Source: Flavobacteriaceae bacterium UBA3339
GTDB lineage: Bacteria; Bacteroidota; Bacteroidia; Flavobacteriales; Flavobacteriaceae
NCBI GenBank assembly: GCA_002360925.1
Contig: DERN01000006.1
Location: 1 to 64,000, forward strand
Direction: 5' to 3'
Length of the DNA stretch: 64,000 nucleotides
The notes below the pieces were generated by a model. The model was not told where the DNA came from, did no database searches, and saw only the letters and a list, made by a program, of their open reading frames with translations. A program made the position numbers and the translations under genes. Within the stretch, counting starts at the first letter, position 1, and each line of letters begins with the position of its first letter. Of the stretch, positions 33,606 to 42,524 are shown piece by piece.

Positions 33606-33645
33606 AAAAAACTCCTACAAAATTTAAAATTTTGTAGGAGTTTTT
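33606..33645. terminator. bidirectional terminator after pepP
   Basis: AAAAACTCCTACAAAAT, 4-nt loop, ATTTTGTAGGAGTTTTT, a 17-bp stem between the convergent genes ending at 33588 and 33651. Confidence 0.9.
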
Positions 33646-33650
33646 CATTT

Positions 33651-33983
33651 TTATTCTTTTGAAAAGTCTAATTTTTCTTCTCCTTCTCCTGTCCAAGACA
33701 TATTGTACTTTTTAACTTTCACATCTTGCTTTTTTAAATCACCCATAAGCTGATCTGCATAATCAAAACCTTCATTTAATGAAATCATATTTTTTACGTA
33801 AGCCGGTAATTCTATTTCTTTATCATCAACAGAAATAAAAATAATAATTTCGGCTTCACCTAAAGATTTCGGTTTATCACTTAACTCATTCATCGGTTTA
33901 TTTTCTTTCACTGATGTAGCGCTTTGTGCTTTTACCGAAATACTAAATAGCACAAAAAAACCGAATAAAACTAATTTTCTCAT
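33651..33983 (-). CDS. small exported protein of unknown function
   Basis: 110 residues with a signal peptide (MRKLVLFGFFVLFSISVKAQ). The mature part has two strands (EAEIIIFISVDDKEIELPAY) and a helix before a C-terminal KVKKYNMSWTGEGEEKLDFS. No family recognised. It probably forms a small single-gene unit. Confidence 0.6.
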   Translation of the reverse strand: MRKLVLFGFFVLFSISVKAQSATSVKENKPMNELSDKPKSLGEAEIIIFISVDDKEIELPAYVKNMISLNEGFDYADQLMGDLKKQDVKVKKYNMSWTGEGEEKLDFSKE

Positions 33984-34042
33984 AATATCTTTGGTTTTAA
34001 TTTCATCTAATATACTAAAAAAACAATTCCCTAAAACTATAA

Positions 34043-34081
34043 AAAAATCCCGAATCTAATCTAATTTAGATTCGGGATTTT
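34043..34081 (-). terminator. terminator
   Basis: AAAATCCCGAATCTAA, 5-nt loop, and its complement to 34081, followed on the minus strand by a T run. It ends the gene at 34105-34485. Confidence 0.88.
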
Positions 34082-34104
34082 ACGTAATATGAAAAATTAA
34101 TAGT

Positions 34105-34485
34105 TTATGACCAACGCTTGTTTTCATAAGACTCGAATTGGTATGCGTAAATTTTGTTCCATTTATCATATTGAGATCTACTCAACACACTTTGAATTTT
34201 GCGATCATATTCGCGATCTAACATACGCAATTTTTGCTCCGGGTTTCTGTATTTTCTAACGATGTAACGCTCTTCGTTTTCTTTATCTTTCAAAATATCG
34301 ACTAACAAACGTTCTTGCCGGTTAGATAAATCTAATCTGTTAAAACTATATTTTCCGTAGTTGTAACCTCTTTGGTTTGTACGATAATCTTGATATCTGT
34401 TGTCTTGTTGTTTCACTAATTGACGTTGCTGTGCAAAACCACTTAAACTAAGTGCTACTAATGCTAGAGTAAATATTCTTTTCAT
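34105..34485 (-). CDS. periplasmic Spy/CpxP-like helical protein (putative)
   Basis: 126 residues from the ATG at 34485 (the reading could start at a TTG 9 nt earlier). Signal peptide MKRIFTLALVALSLSGFAQ, then a Tyr/Gln/Arg-rich linker (NRYQDYRTNQRGYNYGKYSF) and a helical region with LDLSNRQERLLVDILKDKEN, and KLRMLDREYDRKIQSVLSRSQYDKW. The L-x-x-R-Q pattern near a helix start is like the LTxxQ motif of Spy-type chaperones. Similarity is weak; function not shown. Confidence 0.55.
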   Translation of the reverse strand: MKRIFTLALVALSLSGFAQQRQLVKQQDNRYQDYRTNQRGYNYGKYSFNRLDLSNRQERLLVDILKDKENEERYIVRKYRNPEQKLRMLDREYDRKIQSVLSRSQYDKWNKIYAYQFESYENKRWS

Positions 34486-34554
34486 GATGTTCAAATTTTA
34501 TTGTTATTAAACTTCTTGTTTGACTTGATAATTTCAATAGCCGTGCCAAACTTT

Positions 34555-34583
34555 AAAAAAAAGCAGTCGATAATCGACTGCTT
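34555..34583 (-). terminator. terminator of the small GNAT gene
   Basis: AAGCAGTCGA (34561-34570), loop TAA, TCGACTGCTT (34574-34583), with an A run on the left. It follows the stop at 34606. Confidence 0.85.
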
Positions 34584-34605
34584 ACAAAATAAGTTCTTTT
34601 TGTAT

Positions 34606-34887
34606 TTAGAATAATACATCCTGCATATCAGGGTTTTTATCAAAAGTTGCTTTTGCAAATGGGCACAAAGGCATAATTTTCATTCCGTTTTCTCTTACAT
34701 ACGCAACAGCTGCTTCAACCATTTTTTTTCCAACTCCTTGTCCCTTAAATTCAGGATTTACATCGGTATGATCAATAATAATTTTATCGGCACCAGCTTG
34801 ACTGTAAGTCATTTCGCCAGCTTTTACTCCGTTTTCTTCGGCAATAAAAATTCCTTTTCTTTCGTCTCTTTCGTGTAAAATATTCAT
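34606..34887 (-). CDS. small GNAT-like N-acetyltransferase (YjdJ type)
   Basis: 93 residues, the short GNAT form (PF14542). Acetyl-CoA loop FKGQGVGKKMVEAAVAYVRE (about 48-67) and IMPLCPFAKATFDKNPDMQD. Paralogue of 16478-16795. Cytoplasmic; acceptor unknown. Confidence 0.9.
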   Translation of the reverse strand: MNILHERDERKGIFIAEENGVKAGEMTYSQAGADKIIIDHTDVNPEFKGQGVGKKMVEAAVAYVRENGMKIMPLCPFAKATFDKNPDMQDVLF

Positions 34888-34943
34888 AATATTATTTTTA
34901 TATAAAGTTAGGATATTTCAAAGACACAAATGCTTAATCTATA

Positions 34944-36359
34944 TTAAATTTTGTTTTTCTGAACAAACACATAAGTTATGTACAATAAAACTAACCAAAC
35001 TGGAATTAGAATTACTGAAACGTGCATTCCTGTGATTGACATAATGATTAAAATTGCTAATAAAAATAGAATGCAGATATAATTTGAAATTGGATACAAG
35101 AACGATGGAAATTTGGTTTTAATTTGTTCAATATCTTTCGCTTTTCTGAATTTCAAATGCGTAAACGAAATCATGATCCAGTTGATAATTAAACACGAAA
35201 CAACTAACGACATTAAAATTTCGAAAGCTTTTTCAGGAACGAACTTATTAATTACAATACAGATTGCAGCAAAACAAGACGATACTATAATAGCACGAGT
35301 TGGAACCGAATGTTTGTTTAACTTCAACAAGAATTTCGGTGCATTTCCTTGTTCTGCCAAACCATAAAGCATTCGGCTATTACTATAAACAGAACTATTG
35401 TAAACCGATAAAGCCGCTGTAAGTACAATTAAATTTAAAGCATTTGCAATAAGATTTGTTGCAGAAACATCAGTCCCAAACAATTGAAAATGCATTCCTT
35501 TTAAATTATCAAAAACCGTTACAAACGGACTTGTTTTTGTTGTAATGGTTTCCCAAGGCGACAACGAAAATAAAATAATTAAAGCGCCAACATAGAAAAT
35601 TAAAATTCTGTAAATAACCTGATTCGTTGCTTTCGGAATATTCTTTTCTGGATTTTCGGCTTCGGCAGCTGTAATTCCGATCAACTCCAAACCTCCGAAC
35701 GAAAACATAATAATTGCCATTACAGCTAATAATCCTTGATAACCACTTTCTGTTTTTTCGAACCATCCTTTCGGAAAGAAACCTCCGTTATTTGTTAAAT
35801 TACTTAAGCTTGCTTGTTCACCTCCAGTTCCTGAAATCAACAAATAAGTTCCAAAAACAATCATCGCAACAATCGCTACTACTTTAATGATCGAAAACCA
35901 GAATTCGGCTTCTCCAAACAACTTTACCGAACCTAAATTTAGTGCGTTAATGGCAAGGAAAAAGAATAAACTAGAAGCCCAAAGCGGAATATCGGGCCAC
36001 CAATATTGCACATAAATTCCTATTGCAGTTAACTCCGACATCGAAACCAAAATATATAAAATCCAATAGTTCCAACCTGAAGCATATCCAGCAAAAGAGC
36101 CCCAATATTTATAAGCAAAATGCGAAAAGGAGCCCGAAACTGGTTCTTCAACAACCATTTCGCCTAATTGACGCATGATAAAAAAGGCAATGATTCCGGC
36201 AAAGGCATAACCAAAAATAACAGAAGGTCCTGCTAAAACCGCAGCCGGACCAATTCCTAAGAAAAGCCCGGTACCAATAGCTCCGCCGAGTGCAATTAAT
36301 TGAATATGACGATTCGACAAACCTCTTTTTAAAGTGGTTTCTTGTTGGATTTCTTTCAA
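34944..36359 (-). CDS. amino-acid permease (APC superfamily, AAT family)
   Basis: 471 residues with twelve predicted transmembrane helices. The N-terminus has the family signature LSNRHIQLIALGGAIGTGLF (about 15-34) and GPSVIFGYAFAGI; residues 85-110 show FAGYASGWNYWILYI. This is the AnsP/GabP-like group of proton-coupled amino-acid transporters; the substrate is not readable. No ATG is available; the start is TTG at 36359, placed by the family N-terminus (KEIQQETTLKRGLSNRHIQL). Single gene. Confidence 0.9.
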   Translation of the reverse strand: MKEIQQETTLKRGLSNRHIQLIALGGAIGTGLFLGIGPAAVLAGPSVIFGYAFAGIIAFFIMRQLGEMVVEEPVSGSFSHFAYKYWGSFAGYASGWNYWILYILVSMSELTAIGIYVQYWWPDIPLWASSLFFFLAINALNLGSVKLFGEAEFWFSIIKVVAIVAMIVFGTYLLISGTGGEQASLSNLTNNGGFFPKGWFEKTESGYQGLLAVMAIIMFSFGGLELIGITAAEAENPEKNIPKATNQVIYRILIFYVGALIILFSLSPWETITTKTSPFVTVFDNLKGMHFQLFGTDVSATNLIANALNLIVLTAALSVYNSSVYSNSRMLYGLAEQGNAPKFLLKLNKHSVPTRAIIVSSCFAAICIVINKFVPEKAFEILMSLVVSCLIINWIMISFTHLKFRKAKDIEQIKTKFPSFLYPISNYICILFLLAILIIMSITGMHVSVILIPVWLVLLYITYVFVQKNKI

Positions 36360-36438
36360 AATGGATTGTTTTAGTTTTATTGAATGCTAAAGTAAAAGTT
36401 TATTTCCAAAAATCAATATTAAGACTGTAACAGTAAGC

Positions 36439-37002
36439 TTAATATTTCATAATAAATATCCATTTAGACTGTTTATTATTGCTAGTATTCAAATCTTGCT
36501 TAAAATAAAAAACTTTATTATTCTTAATTTCAGCTCCCATTCTTACAAGTCTAAGGTTTTGGATTACTGCCCATTTCTGCTCTACTTCTTTATTCGATTC
36601 TCCCGTTAATTTGATTGCGTTATCAGGAAAAGCTAAAAAATCCTCAGTGTCCAATTTATCAAAATAAGAAGCATCTCTAAACGGTTTTGGCGTCACTATT
36701 TCTCCATCCTTGTTTGAGAACTGAGTTGCATAATAAATCATTTGTTTACCTTCTTCAAAGTAAACCGTTATATAGCCAACATCATTGGCAGGAACATTTT
36801 CAACCTTTAAATTAAAAGTGGGATAAAGTTGATCATAAAAATAATATCCGCCTCCTTCAAATTTATTTGTCGCATCATCAACAACTAACACCGTTACTCT
36901 ATCAACAGACTCATAAGGTACAGGAACAAAGTCATCTTCTGGATCACATCCGCACATCCAAGCACATAAAGAGCCACCAATCATGAATATAAAATGTTTC
37001 AT
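36439..37002 (-). CDS. lipoprotein of unknown function
   Basis: 187 residues starting MKHFIFMIGGSLCAWMCGCD, a lipoprotein-type signal with a Cys near position 19. The mature chain is beta-rich (VDRVTVLVVDDATNKFEGGG, VGYITVYFEEGKQMIYYATQ) and may form an Ig- or lipocalin-like fold, but no family is recognised. It stands alone, between the permease and the divergently oriented HAD gene. Confidence 0.65.
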   Translation of the reverse strand: MKHFIFMIGGSLCAWMCGCDPEDDFVPVPYESVDRVTVLVVDDATNKFEGGGYYFYDQLYPTFNLKVENVPANDVGYITVYFEEGKQMIYYATQFSNKDGEIVTPKPFRDASYFDKLDTEDFLAFPDNAIKLTGESNKEVEQKWAVIQNLRLVRMGAEIKNNKVFYFKQDLNTSNNKQSKWIFIMKY

Positions 37003-37114
37003 TTGATAAATTTATTTGATTTTCTAAATATATAAAAAATCATTCTGCTTTTAACTTTTTTCTAATAGCACTTCTATAGTTTAGCTTGTATCTTTGTTCC
37101 TAACACAATCAATT

Positions 37115-37810
37115 ATGAACAAATCTTTTAAAGTAATTGCATTTGATGCAGATGATACGCTTTTTATTAACGAACCTTATTTTGACGAAGCCGAAGAAAA
37201 GTTTTGCGCTTTATTGAGCGATTATTTATCGAAACAAGGATTGTCGCAAGCACTTTTTCAAACACAAATCAACAATCTTCCGTTGTATGGTTATGGAATA
37301 AAAGGTTATATTTTGTCGATGGTTGAAACTGCTTATAATGTTTCGAATCACACGATTTCTTCAAAAGCAATGGAGAAAATCATTGAAATTGGGAAAGATC
37401 TTTTACAAAAACCAATTGTTTTAATTGATGGAATTGAAGAGACATTGAAACAACTTCATGGAAATTACAAATTGGTTGTGGCTACAAAAGGCGATTTAAA
37501 AGACCAACATCGAAAATTACATCTTTCGGGTTTAGGTCCGTTTTTTCATCATATCGAAGTGATGAGCGAAAAAGAAGAATTAGATTATGAAAAACTTTTG
37601 AAACGTTTAGAAATAGATCCTCACGAGTTTTTAATGATTGGCAATTCACTAAAATCAGATGTGTTACCTGTTTTAAATATTGGCGGAACTGCTGTTCATA
37701 TTCCGTTTCATACCACTTGGGCACACGAACGAATCGATCATGAAATTACACATCCGAAATTTTACACAACCGAAAAGGTGAGCGATATTATGGAATTGTT
37801 GAATTTATAA
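37115..37810 (+). CDS. HAD-family hydrolase
   Basis: 231 residues from the ATG at 37115 (an earlier start at 37094 lies inside the -7 region). The catalytic motif I FDADDTLF (about 8-15) is followed by a cap of about 80 residues, motif II with VVATKGD (about 117-123), a Lys in YEKLLKRLE and motif IV IGNSLKSDVLP (about 176-186). Phosphatase of the GpmB/YjjG-like group; the substrate is unknown. TATCTTTG lies at 37089-37096. It is 21 nt upstream of the deacetylase gene, so probably co-transcribed. Confidence 0.9.
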   Translation: MNKSFKVIAFDADDTLFINEPYFDEAEEKFCALLSDYLSKQGLSQALFQTQINNLPLYGYGIKGYILSMVETAYNVSNHTISSKAMEKIIEIGKDLLQKPIVLIDGIEETLKQLHGNYKLVVATKGDLKDQHRKLHLSGLGPFFHHIEVMSEKEELDYEKLLKRLEIDPHEFLMIGNSLKSDVLPVLNIGGTAVHIPFHTTWAHERIDHEITHPKFYTTEKVSDIMELLNL

Positions 37811-37831
37811 AGAAATCTATTATAATTCAGA

Positions 37832-38734
37832 ATGTTTCCAATCGCTTTTCATCCACTTTACAAACATCCGGTTCCCGAAAACCATCGTTTTCCGATGGAA
37901 AAATACGATTTACTACCAAAGCAGCTTCTTTTAGAGGGCATTGTTTCTCACGATTATTTCTTTGAACCTAAAAAAGCAACGATAGAAGATCTTTGTTTAG
38001 TTCACGACGAGCTTTATGTTCAAAGATACCTCAACTTAGAATTAGACGCTCGTGAAATTCGCAAAACGGGATTTGTACATTCACAACAATTGATCGACCG
38101 AGAGTTAACATTGGTTCAAGGTACAATTGACGGATCTTTGAAGGCTTTTGAACAAGAAATTGCTTTTAATATTGCGGGCGGAACGCATCATGCTTTTACT
38201 TCGCACGGCGAAGGTTTTTGTATGTTACACGACCAAGCAGTTGCTGCGGCATATTTACTGAAACACGAAAAAGCTTCGAAAGTTTTATTTGTTGACTTAG
38301 ACGTTCATCAAGGAAATGGAACTGCCGAAATTTTTCAAAATAACTCAAACGTTTTTACGTTTTCTATGCACGGAAAAACCAATTATCCGTTTAAAAAAGA
38401 AAAATCAGATTTAGATATTGAATTAGAAGACGGTACAACTGATGAAGTTTATCTTTCGTTATTAGAAAAGCATTTAGAATCGCTAATCGTTTCTGAAAAA
38501 CCTGATTTTATTTTTTATCAAGCAGGTGTCGATATTTTAGAAACCGACAAATTAGGCAAAATAAATTGTTCGATCGGAGGTTGTAAACAAAGAGATTTTC
38601 ATGTTTTTAGTTTAGCTAAAAAATATAAAATTCCAATTCAGTGTAGTATGGGCGGTGGCTATTCTCCAAATCTTACCACAATTTTAAAAGCACATACAAA
38701 TACTTTTAAAATTGCGAAAGAGTTGTTTAGATAA
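37832..38734 (+). CDS. histone deacetylase-like (acetylpolyamine/acetoin-type) amidohydrolase
   Basis: 300 residues. The zinc hydrolase fold of class I/II deacetylases (arginase-deacetylase superfamily): HHAFTSHGEGFCMLHDQAVA (about 126-145) with the catalytic His, and DLDVHQGNGTAEIF (about 156-169) with Asp and His zinc ligands; a further Asp appears in QAGVDILETDKLG (about 230). The natural substrate in bacteria may be an acetylated amine rather than protein. The ATG follows the HAD gene by 21 nt. It ends two bases before the convergent pentapeptide gene. Confidence 0.92.
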   Translation: MFPIAFHPLYKHPVPENHRFPMEKYDLLPKQLLLEGIVSHDYFFEPKKATIEDLCLVHDELYVQRYLNLELDAREIRKTGFVHSQQLIDRELTLVQGTIDGSLKAFEQEIAFNIAGGTHHAFTSHGEGFCMLHDQAVAAAYLLKHEKASKVLFVDLDVHQGNGTAEIFQNNSNVFTFSMHGKTNYPFKKEKSDLDIELEDGTTDEVYLSLLEKHLESLIVSEKPDFIFYQAGVDILETDKLGKINCSIGGCKQRDFHVFSLAKKYKIPIQCSMGGGYSPNLTTILKAHTNTFKIAKELFR

Positions 38735-38736
38735 GT

Positions 38737-39285
38737 CTATTTCACGACAATATCGTACGGAATCAATAAACCTTTTAAGCCATCGGCAGAGAATTTTGCT
38801 TTTTTAATTTTATTGTGTTCCGGATGAATAACAAAGTTTGAAGCAGAAGTAAAATCGGCTTTTTCTAAATTTGTTTGCTGAAAAACAGCGTTCATTAAAT
38901 TACAATTGTTAAGTACAACACTTGTTAAATTACTTTCCGAAAAATCGACTCCGACCAAACTTGTGTTCGAAAATTTAGAATTCTTTAAATTACATTTCGA
39001 AAAAGACGAAAAATCTAACAACGAATCATGAAATTCTAGTTCTAAAGAGAAAGGATTGCATAAATCGAAACGCAATCCCATTAATTTACATTGATTGAAT
39101 TCGACCGTTTGAAAAGCAGTTTGAACAATATTAGCATTAGAAAAATTACAATTTATGAATTCGCATTCCATAAACGAAAATCCGTTTAAAAGCTGATTCG
39201 AAAAATCACAATTCTCAAATATACACGCTTCGTATTCGTTTTTTTCAAGATCCGAAATTCTATTGAAATTTTGCTGATAAACCAC
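38737..39285 (-). CDS. pentapeptide-repeat protein
   Basis: 182 residues made of A(N/D)LxF-type repeats: CIFENCDFSNQLLNGFSFME, then CEFINCNFSNANIVQTAF, CNLKNSKFSNTSLVGVDFSE, NLTSVVLNNCNLMNAVFQQT, NLEKADF. This forms a right-handed quadrilateral beta-helix. Family members include Qnr-type gyrase protectors and YjbI. The start is GTG at 39285. It lies near the RlmI-type gene in the same direction and 38 nt from it. Function cannot be told from the repeat alone; a resistance role is not supported. Confidence 0.9.
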   Translation of the reverse strand: MVYQQNFNRISDLEKNEYEACIFENCDFSNQLLNGFSFMECEFINCNFSNANIVQTAFQTVEFNQCKLMGLRFDLCNPFSLELEFHDSLLDFSSFSKCNLKNSKFSNTSLVGVDFSESNLTSVVLNNCNLMNAVFQQTNLEKADFTSASNFVIHPEHNKIKKAKFSADGLKGLLIPYDIVVK

Positions 39286-39322
39286 TTTTCTTCTTTTTAA
39301 AATTTAACCAAACAATATACGA

Positions 39323-40492
39323 CTATTCTTCGATATAAAGAACCAAGCCTTTTAAATACGCGCCTTCGGGATGAAAAATATTTACCGGATGATCGGGACC
39401 TTGAGATAATTTATGTAAAACTCGAACTTTTCGTCCAGCTTCAATTGCAGCAGCAGCAACCGTATTATAAAATAAAACATCGTCGATTACTTGCGAACAA
39501 GAAAAAGTAAACAAAAAACCACCTTTTGAAATGGTTTTTAAACCGGCTACATTTAATCGTTTGTATGCTTGCGTTGCTGTGTGTTTGCTTTTTATATTCT
39601 TTGCAAAAGCTGGCGGATCTAAAACAATTACATCGTATTGATTTTTGTTCATTTTTAAATAATCAAAAACATCCGAAGCAATAGCTTGATGATTACTTTC
39701 TGGGAAATTAAGCTCCATATTTTCTGCAGCTAATTTTACTGCTTTTTCAGAAATATCGACAGAAGTTACCAAATTTGCACCTGCGCTCATAGCATAAACC
39801 GAAAAACCACCTGTGTAACAAAATGTATTTAGAACCTTTTTGTCTTTAGAATAATATTTAAGCAATTCGCGATTTACACATTGATCTAAAAAGAAGCCTG
39901 TTTTTTGACCTTCGACCCAATTTACATGAAATAAAATATTGTTTTCTTTTGCAATCGTAGCATTTGCGGTTCCGAATAAATGAAAGTCGGTTCCTGTTTT
40001 TGGTAACGTTTGGGCACTTTTACAATAAATAGTTTCGCAGAAATCAGCAAAAACTTCTTGAATTGCCTTTGCAATTTCTTTCATGCTAAAATAAATGCCC
40101 GACGAATGCGCTTGCACCACAAAATGATTGTTATAAAAATCGATAATTAAACCCGGAATTCCATCTCCTTCTCCATGAATCAATCGAAAAGCGTTCGTTG
40201 TTTCTAACGAAAACAATTGCGTTCTTAATTTCCAAGCAGCTTTTAATCTTTCTTTCCAAAAATCGGCTGTGAATTCTTCCGGATAAAAAGTAAGAACTCG
40301 AACCACAATACTTCCTTTATCGCTAAAAAAACCCGTTGCTAATTCCTTTCCTTCATAATCTGTTACTACAACTAATTGTCCGTCGGTTAATTCTTCGCTA
40401 ACTCCATAAACGGCTCCGCTAAAAACCCACGGATGCTTGCGTAATAACGATTTTTCCTTGCCTTGCTTTAATATTACTTTTGCAAAATTCAT
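39323..40492 (-). CDS. rlmI: class I SAM-dependent 23S rRNA cytosine-C5 methyltransferase (RlmI-like)
   Basis: 389 residues. N-terminal PUA domain (about 1-75, GKEKSLLRKHPWVFSGAVYG), linker, then the methyltransferase with motifs VLNTFCYTGGFSVYAMSAGA (about 211-230), DISEKAVKLAAENMEL (about 237), and the active-site VIVLDPPAFAKN (about 292-303, DPPxF). RlmI makes m5C1962 in 23S rRNA, and this length and domain order match. The first gene of a unit with the pentapeptide protein. RlmK/L-like enzymes have extra domains that are absent here. Confidence 0.88.
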   Translation of the reverse strand: MNFAKVILKQGKEKSLLRKHPWVFSGAVYGVSEELTDGQLVVVTDYEGKELATGFFSDKGSIVVRVLTFYPEEFTADFWKERLKAAWKLRTQLFSLETTNAFRLIHGEGDGIPGLIIDFYNNHFVVQAHSSGIYFSMKEIAKAIQEVFADFCETIYCKSAQTLPKTGTDFHLFGTANATIAKENNILFHVNWVEGQKTGFFLDQCVNRELLKYYSKDKKVLNTFCYTGGFSVYAMSAGANLVTSVDISEKAVKLAAENMELNFPESNHQAIASDVFDYLKMNKNQYDVIVLDPPAFAKNIKSKHTATQAYKRLNVAGLKTISKGGFLFTFSCSQVIDDVLFYNTVAAAAIEAGRKVRVLHKLSQGPDHPVNIFHPEGAYLKGLVLYIEE

Positions 40493-40582
40493 CTAATATA
40501 TTTTTTACAAAAGTAAAAAAGTGAGAAAAAACTACGTAGAAATTATGTCGTTTTTTCATGCTCTAGGAATCGATTAAAACAA

Positions 40583-40609
40583 AAAAACATCTCTTTTAGA
40601 GATGTTTTT
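40583..40609 (-). terminator. terminator of the AI-2E transporter gene
   Basis: AAAAACATCTC, loop TTTTA, GAGATGTTTTT; the stop codon at 40608 lies at its edge. Confidence 0.8.
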
Positions 40610-41852
40610 ATTCTGTATCTTTTGGAGTTTCTCTATCAGAATCTTCCTCATGATTTTGTTCTTCGGTTTGCAATGCTTTTGGAAGTACATTGTCTGAAGG
40701 CTTTTTTCGATAAAAATATCGATCGTAATATTTCTCGAAAAGTGGAGTTGGCGCGTCTTCTTCGCCTAAAACAAATCCGTAAGGACGCAAGCCGTCTACA
40801 TTATCGAAAATGATTTTTAAAATTGCTAAAATCGGAATTGCCAAGAACATTCCTGCAATTCCCCAAATAGATTCCGCAGCTACTATTCCGAAAAGTACCA
40901 CGAAAGAATTCAATGAAACTTTTGATCCGATGATTTTTGGCGTGATGATATTTCCGTCGATTGAATTTACCACAATTACCGCAATAATAACCCACAAAGC
41001 CTGAATTGGCTCGCCTGTTGCTAACGTTACAATTGCCGCAAGAACGGTTGCCGTAAAAATTCCGATATAAGGAATTAAGTTCAAGACTCCGCATAAAATG
41101 GCAAACAACAACGCGTATTTAATTCCGATAATGCTATACGCAATAAACATTAACGTAGAAACCGCCACAACTTGAATCATTAATCCAAAAATATATTGCT
41201 TGATGATTGCCTGAACTTCTGAAACCACAAACTTTACTCGTTTGCCTTCTTTCGGAGGAAAGCACCAAACAATGAATTTTACCAAATGACTTCGATATAA
41301 TAAAAAGAAAAATATAGATAAAAAAACGAAGGTTGATGATGCTATAATAGATGTTATAGAACTAACCGCTGTGCCTAAAAAACCTGATCCCTTTTTTAAA
41401 ACATCTTCAGCATTTTTAGCAATGTATTGAATTTGCTCTTCTTCTGAAACACCAAATCGATCGTAAACAAACACCTGCGCTTTATGAAACAAGTCGGTTA
41501 TTTGCTCTTTAAATTCGGGCAAATCTTCTTGAAAATGTGCAACTTGCGTTCCAATTAAAAAAAACACGCCCAATACAACTAATGTAAATAAAATGGGAGA
41601 TACTAGAGACGATAGAATTCTTGGAAATTTTAGTTTTCGTTCCATAAAATTCGAAAACGGCAACAACAACATAGAAACCAAAAATCCCATTACCAATGGT
41701 ACTAAAAGCGATTTGCCTACAATACTTATGTAAACAATAGCAATAATGCTAAACAACACACAAGCCAAACGCACAACAAACGCCAGGCTTTTCTTTTGTG
41801 ACTCGATGTTAGTCTCTAAAGAAGGTTCTTTTTCTAATTTTTCATTTTTCAT
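40608..41852 (-). CDS. AI-2E family transporter (PerM/YdiK type)
   Basis: 414 residues from the ATG at 41852; an upstream in-frame start (41897) would overlap the CoA-transferase gene by 32 nt. About eight transmembrane helices in the family's pattern: an N-terminal pair (about 20-60), an amphipathic stretch, then the core helices with VLNLIPYIGIFTATVLAA and VVLFGIVAAESIWGIAGMFLAIP (about 225-335). The C-terminal tail (about 80 residues) is charged (EEQNHEEDSDRETPKDTE). Despite the name, members are mostly efflux-type or sodium/proton transporters. It ends the scoAB unit by proximity (14 nt gap). Confidence 0.9.
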   Translation of the reverse strand: MKNEKLEKEPSLETNIESQKKSLAFVVRLACVLFSIIAIVYISIVGKSLLVPLVMGFLVSMLLLPFSNFMERKLKFPRILSSLVSPILFTLVVLGVFFLIGTQVAHFQEDLPEFKEQITDLFHKAQVFVYDRFGVSEEEQIQYIAKNAEDVLKKGSGFLGTAVSSITSIIASSTFVFLSIFFFLLYRSHLVKFIVWCFPPKEGKRVKFVVSEVQAIIKQYIFGLMIQVVAVSTLMFIAYSIIGIKYALLFAILCGVLNLIPYIGIFTATVLAAIVTLATGEPIQALWVIIAVIVVNSIDGNIITPKIIGSKVSLNSFVVLFGIVAAESIWGIAGMFLAIPILAILKIIFDNVDGLRPYGFVLGEEDAPTPLFEKYYDRYFYRKKPSDNVLPKALQTEEQNHEEDSDRETPKDTE

Positions 41853-41865
41853 AGCAATTTGTTTT

Positions 41866-42522
41866 TTATAGCGACATCTCCGGAATTTCTCCTTCAACTA
41901 TCAAACTTGCTTCTGTTGCTTTTACGATTTCTTCAACCGAAACACCTGGAGCGCGTTCTAAAAGTTTAAATCCATTTGGTGTAACTTCCATCACAGCCAA
42001 TTCGGTAACCACTTTTTTCACACAACCAACTCCGGTTAAAGGCAACGTACATTTTTTCAATATTTTTGATTCGCCAGCTTTGTTTACATGCATCATCGCA
42101 ACAATGATATTTTCGGCAGAAGCTACTAAATCCATTGCTCCACCCATTCCTTTAACCATTTTTCCTGGAATTTTCCAATTGGCAATATCTCCGTTTTCAG
42201 AAACTTCCATTGCGCCTAAAATAGTTAAATCTACATGTTGTGAACGAATCATTCCAAAACTCATTGCCGAATCAAAGAAAGCTGCACCAGGCAATGTTGT
42301 AATTGTTTGTTTTCCGGCGTTGATGATATCCGGATCTTCTTCACCTTCGTAAGGAAAAGGTCCCATTCCCAACACTCCGTTTTCTGATTGAAATTCTACA
42401 TTCATTCCTTCAGGAACATAATTTGCAACCAAAGTTGGAATTCCGATTCCTAAATTTACATAGAAACCATCTTGCAATTCTTTAGCAATTCGTTTCGCAA
42501 TTCCTATTTTATCTAATGCCAT
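41866..42522 (-). CDS. scoB: 3-oxoacid CoA-transferase subunit B
   Basis: 218 residues. Together with subunit A it transfers CoA from succinyl-CoA to acetoacetate or other 3-oxo acids. Family marks: NLGIGIPTLVANYV (about 22-35), EFQSENGVLGMGPFPYEGEE with the catalytic Glu in SENG (about 50), TLPGAAFFDSAMSFGMIR (about 78-95). Three bases separate it from scoA, so translation is coupled. Confidence 0.95.
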   Translation of the reverse strand: MALDKIGIAKRIAKELQDGFYVNLGIGIPTLVANYVPEGMNVEFQSENGVLGMGPFPYEGEEDPDIINAGKQTITTLPGAAFFDSAMSFGMIRSQHVDLTILGAMEVSENGDIANWKIPGKMVKGMGGAMDLVASAENIIVAMMHVNKAGESKILKKCTLPLTGVGCVKKVVTELAVMEVTPNGFKLLERAPGVSVEEIVKATEASLIVEGEIPEMSL

Positions 42523-42524
42523 AA

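Noticed and set aside
38737..39285. Pentapeptide-repeat protein as a Qnr-type quinolone resistance gene
   Set aside because: Only the repeat fold is shared. Qnr proteins have specific loops and about 218 residues; nothing here supports a resistance role.
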